From Ophioceras dolichostomum (taxonomy: Eukaryota > Ascomycota > Sordariomycetes > Magnaporthales > Ophioceraceae), in the NCBI GenBank assembly GCA_003049485.1, contig PYST01000168.1:1-64000 (forward strand): DNA of 64,000 nt, in the 5' to 3' direction. Positions 56,350 through 64,000 of the stretch are shown in pieces (positions within the stretch are counted from its first letter, which is position 1; every line of letters begins with the position of its first letter). A program made the translations under genes and the position numbers. The notes beneath the pieces are model-generated. The model made no database searches and had not been told where the DNA came from. It was given only the letters and a program-made list of their open reading frames with translations.

Positions 56350-58530
56350 CTACTTCGCCGCCTCCACAACCTCCAACGCCGCCATGACCAGCACCAAGGT
56401 GCTGGGCAGGATCCAGATGACATAGCTCTGGAACAGGATCCTGCCCATGACGCCCTCGAACACGTTGTTGATCTGGCAGATCTGCGCCAGCTGCAGCGCG
56501 GACGGCGCACCCGTGAGCAGGAAGCACACGATCACGAAGATGGGGTCGTCCAGGATGCTGATGGGCACGTACTTGGCGAACACGGCCAGGATGGGCGCCA
56601 TGACCAGCGTCGGCAGCAGCATGCGGCACAGCAGCGACGCGACCAGCAGCCGTGTGCCGATCTTCTTCTCCTCGGCGTCGACATGGTCCGGGGACGCGTT
56701 CTGCGTGTTGCGCGCGAGGTTCGCGCCCAGGACCACCAGGATCAGTGGCACGGCCACGCCGCCCGTCGACGACACGGCGGAGGTCACGCTGTTGCGGATG
56801 AAGGACCCCTCGCGGAAGAAGAGCCGCTGCAGCGACGGGATGGACGCCACCAGGATGGCGAGCAGCATCGCCCACAAGGGCGGGTTCATGAAGTCCCAGA
56901 GAAAGGCCGTCGCGCGCGCCGCGAAGCGGGCGGTGACGGAGAGGAACCTCTGGAAGGGTTCGGGAAGCCGCGCGAACTGGGCGGCGAGGAAGGCGGAGAT
57001 GGAGGCTGCGACCTCTTGGCGCCACATGGAGATGCGCATGCGCAGGCCTGCGAAGCCGGGCGGGATCTCGGGCTCATCGCTGTTATGGATGCGCGGGAAC
57101 GAGAGGATGTTGTGCTCGCCAGGGTCGGGCAGGCTGTCGTATTGCTGCGAGGTGATGGCCAAGGTGTCGTTGACGCCGTTGATGTGGCCGTTGGTATGGC
57201 TGGGCGTCGTCGTCGCACCATTGCGGCCGTGCTTGGCGGCGGCACGCTTCAGGTCGCGAGACGAGCGCGATGATAGGGATTTGTGTGGGTGGGCGGTTGG
57301 TTGTAGGTAGCCGTTGTCCTCGTCGTCCGATTCGGCGGGCGAGGCGTGCGAGCTGCCAGCGACGGGGGTCGGCCCGGCGGGCTCATAAAACTCCGAGTCG
57401 GAACGGAGGTCGTCTGAGTCGTCGCCATCGCCTGCGCCCGCGCCACGGCGGCGCCGCGGGTCGATGCCCTCTATGCTCTCCACGCTGCCCCGCTGCAGCA
57501 GAGGCGCCTCGCTCATCACGTCGCTATCGTCGTCGTTCGCGATCCGCCGCCCTTCTTCCGCGGCCTCGTCGTTGTACTCGTCGTACTTGTCCTTGGGCGC
57601 AAGGAGCACGTGGTAGCCCCAGCTCCACCGCACCAGCTGACCGAGCTGCTGGAACACGAGCAGGTACAGGATGCCGCGCGCGGCGACCTCGTCATCGTTA
57701 TCGCCCGGGATCCGGTCCCAGTGGAGGCCCTTGATCGTTTGGGAGAGCGAGAGGACGAGAGAAATCGGGAGGGAGTTGGAGTTGCCGAAGACCTGTTGGA
57801 CGGAGAGTCGATGGATCTGTTAGCGCACACGACTCGGTTCGTGGGGTTGGAGGACAGGAAAAAGGCGGTGAAAAGGGAGGGATGGAGAGGGGTGAAATTG
57901 GATTGGCGGATTTCGCACGTACTCCCATGGCGATGACAAAGTTGGAGGCTCGTTTGCTGAACCCGAAGCATTTTGTCACGCCGAGCGAAACGAGGTACGA
58001 GACCAGCGTCTGGATCACAAAGATTATGGGGATGATGCCCAGCTCCGCGAGCTTGTCCGCGTTTAGTTGGGAGGCGAGCTTTGTGAAGACTGTGTGCGCA
58101 GAGAAGCGAGAAATGCGTTAGCCTGCTATCTTAGAGGGTGCAAAAAAGGAGATTGGTGATGGGAGATCAAGCTGAAGATGCGCATGGACCGGATTTCTGA
58201 GCGTGGGTTGATGGAGAGGGTGGTCCGGGAGGAAAGCAGAAGCGTACTCAGACAAGGGGTGAAAAGCATGACGTTGAGGTTCGCCAGGAACTTCTGCTTC
58301 TCGGCGTCGAAGTGTCCCAGCCTGGCGATGATATACCCAGGCAAGCTGACGCAGACGACCTCCATAACGGCTTCGAACACCAGCAGCGTGAGGTTTCCGA
58401 CCGACGGGTGCGAATCGTGCGGCTTCTTCTTAAAAAGGACGAATGGCGACGGCGGCGACAGGCCGTCGAGGGGGAGTTGCCCCATGTTGTTCATCCGGTA
58501 CGAGGCCGGGCCGGAAAAGAGGTTTACCAT
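56350..58530 (-). CDS. Auxin-efflux-carrier family (Mem_trans) membrane protein
   Basis: Exons 58530-58248, 58089-57923 and 57792-56350 (introns 158 and 130 bp: GTACGC/ACAG and GTACGT/ACAG) give 630 residues. Joining restores family blocks: VMLFTPCLIFTKLASQLN across intron 1 and FVIAMGVFGNSNSLPISLV across intron 2. Five N-terminal and five C-terminal hydrophobic helices flank a long, acidic, Ser-rich cytosolic loop (about residues 200-370), the usual AEC/PIN-like layout in fungi. The C-terminal half has GGVAVPLILVVLGANLA and SLLCRMLLPTLVMAPI. Substrate in fungi is unknown; ER or vacuolar location is typical of relatives. Start at 58530 or the Met 36 bases downstream are both possible. Confidence 0.88.
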
Positions 58531-61500
58531 CGCTCAAGTCGTCGGGGGCGTTGTTTCGCGGGAGTCTTTCGCCGCGGTCTCGCGTGATCGTGGGATTGGC
58601 GCGAGAAAGAAAGGGTCGAAGGCCGAAGGAAGACGAGAGAACGGTGGTCGTCGATCGGGAATGGCGCGAGTGTGCGCCCGCAGTGGGCGGAAGGGAGGGT
58701 ATGAATTAACCACCCCTCTCGCCCTCTCAGTTGGAGACGGGACGAAAGAGAAAGAAAATATAGAAAATAGCGCAATGGGAGCTGGCACTGGTATCGTTTT
58801 ACCTAGGGTGGGGGTTGGTGGCTTTCTTTGTGGAAGGGGAAAGATTCCCAACACTCGTTGTGCTGGTGCTGTTCCTGCGACGAGGGAAAGCTCAGCAGAC
58901 TCCAAACTGTGGGGGACACATGGTGGCTAAGTTTGCATTTTCGCAATTGCTATGGCGTGGGTGATTTGGTGAAGTCACGATATGGTATTTGGCGGTGATG
59001 ATGGTGTTCAGCAATGGCCACCGGAAGAAAAGATAAGAGGGAAAAAAGGAATGTGTTGGTCAGGAGGCCTGAGGATAGCGCAAGGAGGTGAGCTCTCCCA
59101 GCCAGCTCGATTTTCCCTCTACAATCCCACGCTCAGCTCAGCACATGCATCCACCTGGCGTGGGAGACGGAAGCGGCCCCCCCCCCCCCGTCCCTGTCCA
59201 CTGCCTGCTGGGGACGATGGGTCAGCCAAGGAGAGGCTTCGTTGGCCGCCACTAGAGTCTTGGCTGAAGCATCTCAAAGAGGCTCCCACGCTCGCCACGC
59301 AAACACTCTGCAAGTTTGCGCGATATGATAAGCAAGGGCGGAAAAAACACGCCAAAAGTGGGGTGAGTTAATGGGGGAGTTCGCCGTGGCGAACTCAATC
59401 GGGTTAATCACGACATTGGACGAAAAAGAAAATGGAAGGCTGCCCTTGAAGGCTTAGTTCGTACATCTCGAAAAGGCAAGCCTTGATGGAAGCCTACGAA
59501 AGACTTGTTGTCGATTAAGCCTCTGTATTCCTTTATCATTGTTGTCGTTGCGCGTCTCGTTGGCCTCGATCACGAGCCAGGAGGACATGGGGGCTGAGTT
59601 TCTCCAATTGGAGTTGCAGCACGCCACGCCTTGCCTGTTGTTACTGGTTGACGGGACAGGTTGCAACGCAGTATTCCATGATGATGACGGGTTCAATTAC
59701 GTGTGCTGTCCGACAAGGGAAACTGTCACCAAATCCCGATGCTTCCTGTCCAGTCCTCGTTGTCCTCTCAGGCTGCCGTTTGTTCGTGCTGTTGGCGGGT
59801 CCGAAAACCGGCACTTCGTGCTAAAAACCTGTGGGAATCCACGTGTTCCTGTCCAGGCCCTCGAGTGGTTCAGTGTCCCGGACCCAGATCACTGCCTGGC
59901 CCGAGCCACTGCTCGGTGGGTCAAGCTGGCGCAGGGGCCAGTACTCCCAGAATCGGAAGCGATGAGGTCATCGGTTTTGGGACCCGAAAACTTGGACCAT
60001 TCTGCCCAACTTCCTCATTCAACACTGGTGGTTAGTTAAGGTGCGAGCCCGACGACGGCTCTGTTTGACCGCTTGGTGAGAGGCTGTTCGAAAGTACCTA
60101 TATAAGGAGCCGAAGATATCTGGTGATGAGGTCTGAAAAGCAGGCAGATTCCAATCGTCTTTGACTCGTTCGCGGGAGCTCGGCGCTTTGGGCTGATGAT
60201 GAAGTCCCGCGTAATCCTTCCTGTTCTACTCTGCCTGAAAGCATTTCCCACCGGCTTGCGATGCGAATTTGAAATCCCGATAACGACGATGCCCGTGTGA
60301 GCTCCCGTAGGCGGCCTAGTCCTCATGCGCTGTTTGGTGGTGATCAGGCACGGATTTGGTTTTCTCATCCCGCCTTGCCCTGGCAGAGTTTGCCACCTCC
60401 ACCTCACCCTCTAGCGGGCAGTGTGTGAATTTCAGGGTGAATGTCAACACGGCGCACAAAAGACAGTTCAAGCGGGACAGGATAGGAGAGGCCGGCCGAG
60501 TGAGCCCTAAACTCAATGCCCTCATCCCCGACCAAGAATCGAATTCAGGGATCTCCCCAATGACGCATTTCCCTCTTTCCCCTCCTCCGGCCCTGGGTTG
60601 CATTGTTGCTTGACCATCTGACGTGACGCCTCTGGCACAGATCGTCAAATCCAGCCTCTGTCCAAATTGTTGCAGAGCATTCATTTTTTTTTCAGCTTGT
60701 TTCTATTTTCTTTGTTTTCCCGCCGAGTATCTTGTTTCCCTTGCCCCGCCGTTTGCGCCAGCTTGCCCGTATGTTCCGTGCTAGCTCACCGCCGAAGCGC
60801 AGGCTCCGGAGTGTCGTACACATCCACGGACCCCAAACCGACTCCATTCTGCATGCCGGACGGGACGTTGACCTCTTTTCCTTGGAGGAGAGACATGGAC
60901 ATGCGACAGGCAATGGCAGATTCTTCATATGTAGGTACGGTGAATGCAATATGTCTTCGACGCCGGTCTCGTGTGATATATTTAGACATCGTATTGGCCG
61001 GAGTGTGGACTTTTCTGCACTCCTATAGACCCTCCTTGGGCAGGGCGGGCTCGACCGTTCCACCCTCACGACCAGCCAGAACAGGCTGGAGGTTGGCCAG
61101 GCTTGCAGAAGAGAGGGCTACGGCTACATTCGGCGATGACGATTGGGAATCTTGGATGCATCTGGTTCCACATCAGGCAATGTTGGCTAGCCCTTCCGGC
61201 CTCTTTGGGTTGCGGCTATGCCCACTTGTCCCCGATGCGGGAGGGTTGCAGCAGACCTGATTTCGGTTCAGGCGGTTGATATTACCCACCCTCCAACTTG
61301 AAGCTCTCCCAAGAGAGGTCCATGCCACGACTACCGTGATGACTTCACTCCACGGTGCCACCCGGAGCTGCAGTGGCTGCCAAGAGGATCAAGCTGGGTG
61401 AGTCGCATGGAGTCGAGGGCAATGACAGAGCGCATGTTCAATGTGCGTGCATCGTCCCACCGCGAGTGCGCGTTGTCTGAGCATTTCTCGATTGAGACCC

Positions 61501-63244
61501 AGTTTCTCTCAGGACTCACACACCGGCACGTCGTGGAGAAGCAGAGACGGTCGACGGGTAAGCCTTGATGATTTGAGACTGCGGAGTGCGCTGCAGTCAC
61601 ACTCCTTAGGTCGACGCTGGTGCGAGCATGCCGTCGAGCAGATTCCCGTTTGGGACATGTCATATGTTTCAGGCCCAGGTCGATCATGATTTTCTTGCTT
61701 TTCGCTCTAGGTTGTTGTGTTTGGTATGCAAATCCCTGAATCCCAGGCGGAGCTGGGGTCGGACGGCAAAGTGTGGAGGAGCTGGAGGATGGGCTGCTGC
61801 CAAGGAGCGCCGCATCGATGTCAGCGCCACCTGTACTATGTACACTATACACATACTACTATCAACGTCATCACACCCTTTTTGGTTCCCATCCCGCCTA
61901 CAATTGCTGCCAGGCCTGGTTCATGCTCCAGCTCGAAGAAGGAAAGACCGGTCCAAAATCCTGCCTCAAAAGATGGAGGTTTGGAAAGAAATTAGAGAAA
62001 TTAGCAGCTCTGCAGTGCTACCCTACACCGTCTTGACTTCTAACGAGGCGGTGCCAGACCAGTGCTCATCGTTGGACAGGGATCAATTCGGTTGACATTT
62101 GGTGCGTGGGAAGTCGCGGCCGGAGCTTGTGCTGTGGACAGAGCCCCTAAAGGTAGTAAATGTATCTTTGGATTTTTTTTTTTTTGGACAGCGTGTGCTA
62201 TCTCTCCTATTGTACTGTCTGCATCTATGGTACCGTCGTAGGAGATCCATTACAAAGGTTGATGCACCGCATGTCCTGCCTACGGAGATGGTGAAGCACG
62301 AGTCTGGCTGGCCACGAAGAAGATCGCTGGCGGATCGCGCTAGAGCGCCGCAAGTCTGAAATTTGCACATGCCCCATCATTATCATCAGCTACGATTCCC
62401 CAAATTTATCTTGATCCCCCTCCCCCTCGCCTCGTTTTAGTCACATCTTTTCCCCTTCTTCTCATACACTTGTTGTGAATTCTAGAACACACATGAAAGA
62501 CCTAGGCCAGAGACTCGGACCGCAGTCAGAGCTATCTCAGACTCTAGGCCTCAGTCAGACCTTCCCCGAGCTCTTGCCCGCCTGCAGCTTGCCATCTGAA
62601 CTTTAGAGTTCGCCTCAGGCTCCCTCCCACCTCCACTCCTTCCCTCGACCGGCCATTGAGGAGCGCGCAGGTGCCGTCGGTCAAGCTGTAACTTCCTTTC
62701 CGTCTGGTGTTCCTTCCGGAGGCTCCCGTCCGAATCTCGAGTCAGCTCAGCAACAGGCAGGTGCAAGGCGCTTCTGTCTTTGTGCCCCTCCCAGCGCGGT
62801 CAATCCCCCCACCAAAAACATCGCAGCGTCAATCCTCCGCGAACGCCTTGCTCCGCGAAGAGCTTCGAGAACGACCACTGCGCCGTTTCCAGCTACCAGC
62901 GCAGCGCCTTCAAGAATTATCCGCATATCCTACGACTTCTCTACCGTTTCCGTCCCACCTAGCGCGCGCCCAATTTCCCGCGTCCCTCAGCTGTCTCAAC
63001 CCCATCTTCTGCCGTCTCGTCCGATACCTCTCCCGAACGAAGCACGCACATACATTCTAGCCTCGGTCGTACCTTTATCAAAGGCATGCGCTCCAACAGG
63101 TGAACTGCGTAGTCACCTTCCGACATCGACCTCTTGCCGANNNNNNNNNNNNNNNNNNNNNNNNNNNNNNNNNNNNNNNNNNNNNNCCCCCCCCTCTCTC
63201 TCGAACACTGTATGTAGCCTTGCGAGGCCTCGAAGCCCGCAAAA
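58531..63244. other. 4.7-kb gene-poor region with assembly gap
   Basis: I see no defendable gene. It holds a run of 13 C at about 59177-59189, T-rich runs, and from about 62390 a CT-rich stretch that is likely the promoter and leader of the gene starting at 63245. Confidence 0.4.
63141..63186. other. Assembly gap (46 N)
   Basis: Unknown bases, directly followed by a poly-C run and CT repeats, so the gap probably marks low-complexity DNA in the 5' leader of the last gene. Confidence 0.95.
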
Positions 63245-64000
63245 ATGGCTCAGCCTAAGTCAGAATCGAGCGACGCCGACCTAGCACCCGCGACGCCCGA
63301 ACAATGGCACGACAAGAGCACCCCCACGTCGCCGGGCTCGGAGCCCTGGGAGGACGACTCGGCCTCTAGCACGCCACTTGATCCGCCATCGCCGAGCACC
63401 TCGCCCAAGCGCGTCCCATCGTTGCGCACAGTATCAGATCCCCAGGGCAGCGCCACACATATGTCGTCCTCGTCGACCGTCACAGGCACGCTGAACAGCG
63501 CGAGGAGACCGCCGGTCGCAGCTGGACTCTTGCCGGGCTACATGCTGGCCCGAGCCGTGGCCTTGCAGACATCCCGGCTGGGTTCGGCACCGTCGTTCTC
63601 TAGCGGAAGCAGCGGTTCATCGTTTGGCTCTCCCATGTCTGGAGGTCCCGCATCCCCATTGATTGGCCACCCTGGGATGCCACAGAATCCACGCCTGCCT
63701 CCCAACATGACCGCGAGCCTGAACATGGGAAGCATGGGCAACATACCGAACTTAGGCAACCTAGGAGCAGCAGCCCGGCCAGTTCCTGCAGGGTTCCCTA
63801 AGTCGGCACCCGAAGTCCCAAGCGCGCGCAAACCAACATCGCTTAGTGAGAGGAGACAGATGAAGCTAGGTGGCTTCCCAGGAGCCGCAGGCTCGCCAGT
63901 CCGTACCCCCCAGCTATCAGATATCGTAGCTGGCGGTGGCAGCTTTGGCAAGCCGGGGAGGCCGAAACTACCAGTCAACAGCGCCGCCGCGAACTCCAAG
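63245..64000 (+). CDS. N-terminus of a Ser/Pro-rich protein, possibly Pbs2-type MAPKK
   Basis: ATG 63245 opens a frame that runs off the window end (252 codons seen). The N-terminus is acidic and disordered (TPEQWHDKSTPTSPGSEPWE). Then come GLLPGYMLARAVALQTSR, a Ser/Gly-rich run, PPNMTASLNMGSMGN and SLSERRQMKLGGFPG. The LPxxMxA...A...SR pattern and the RRxMKL segment resemble the regulatory region of fungal Pbs2/OS-5 kinases of the osmotic-stress pathway as I remember them, but the kinase domain is not in the window, so this is tentative. A CT-rich leader and an assembly gap precede it. Confidence 0.5.
   Translation, partial: MAQPKSESSDADLAPATPEQWHDKSTPTSPGSEPWEDDSASSTPLDPPSPSTSPKRVPSLRTVSDPQGSATHMSSSSTVTGTLNSARRPPVAAGLLPGYMLARAVALQTSRLGSAPSFSSGSSGSSFGSPMSGGPASPLIGHPGMPQNPRLPPNMTASLNMGSMGNIPNLGNLGAAARPVPAGFPKSAPEVPSARKPTSLSERRQMKLGGFPGAAGSPVRTPQLSDIVAGGGSFGKPGRPKLPVNSAAANSK

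Noticed and set aside
59539..61260. ORFs of 166 and 197 codons in the 4.7-kb gap
   Set aside because: No domain, no splice pattern, and one uses a non-ATG start; not supportable as genes.

Overview
The window looks like nuclear DNA of a filamentous ascomycete (Pezizomycotina, probably Sordariomycetes; this is inferred from gene families, since no marker gene is present). The evidence is: genes with short introns of about 75-165 bp carrying GTRAGT/GTATGT donors and CTAAC-like branch sites; a HET-domain gene; a DUF7580-like protein; an acuF-type C2H2 protein; a mitochondrial MSS116-type DEAD-box helicase; and TA-flanked Fot1/pogo elements with CpA-to-TpA type stop codons that resemble mild repeat-induced point mutation (RIP).

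Layout. 1-5430 is a transposon island: two decayed Fot1/pogo-like elements (1306-3155 and 3166-5010) lie side by side, separated by only 10 bp, followed by a 229-bp solo LTR (5194-5422) with a 5-bp target duplication. 6718-9428 (minus) is a repetitive coiled-coil protein with a CCHC knuckle. 11234-13428 (minus) and 13898-18061 (plus) are a divergent pair: a DUF7580-like protein with a helical N-terminus, and a large five-exon protein that joins an acuF-like C2H2 region, a zinc ribbon, a Zn2Cys6 cluster and two further Cys6 clusters, with a decayed third Cys6 cluster downstream. 19012-19645 is a relic of the C-terminal lobe of a SNF2/Rad5-type helicase. 20331-22328 is the DEAD-box helicase. 23028-24768 is an unknown protein with a long low-complexity tail.

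25585-27835 (Dal5-type MFS transporter) and 28731-30094 (TauD/TfdA-like dioxygenase) are co-oriented and probably linked in metabolism. 31491-32494 is a DUF1275 membrane protein. An 848-bp homopurine satellite with a 21-bp period (32779-33626) follows. 34849-36754 is a secreted bicupin oxalate decarboxylase. After 6.6 kb without a supportable gene, 43354-45621 encodes a SulP sulfate permease with a STAS domain.

46356-51054 (minus) is a HET-domain gene broken by a third Fot1-like element (47142-49020). Removing the element and one TA copy restores the reading frame across the junction, so the two flanking ORFs are halves of one gene. That gene also carries a stop in its HET core and a frame change near its N-terminus. 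51768-55410 is a large F-box protein, 56350-58530 (minus) is an auxin-efflux-carrier-family membrane protein, and the window ends inside a Ser/Pro-rich protein (63245 onward) that may be the regulatory N-terminus of a Pbs2-type MAPKK. A 46-base assembly gap lies at 63141-63186.

No self-contained new system can be claimed. The most unusual items are the multi-zinc-module protein with its divergent DUF7580-like partner, the left-end-only 17-bp duplications shared by two transposons with otherwise different ends, the HET gene interrupted at a TA dinucleotide, and the 848-bp pure-purine satellite.
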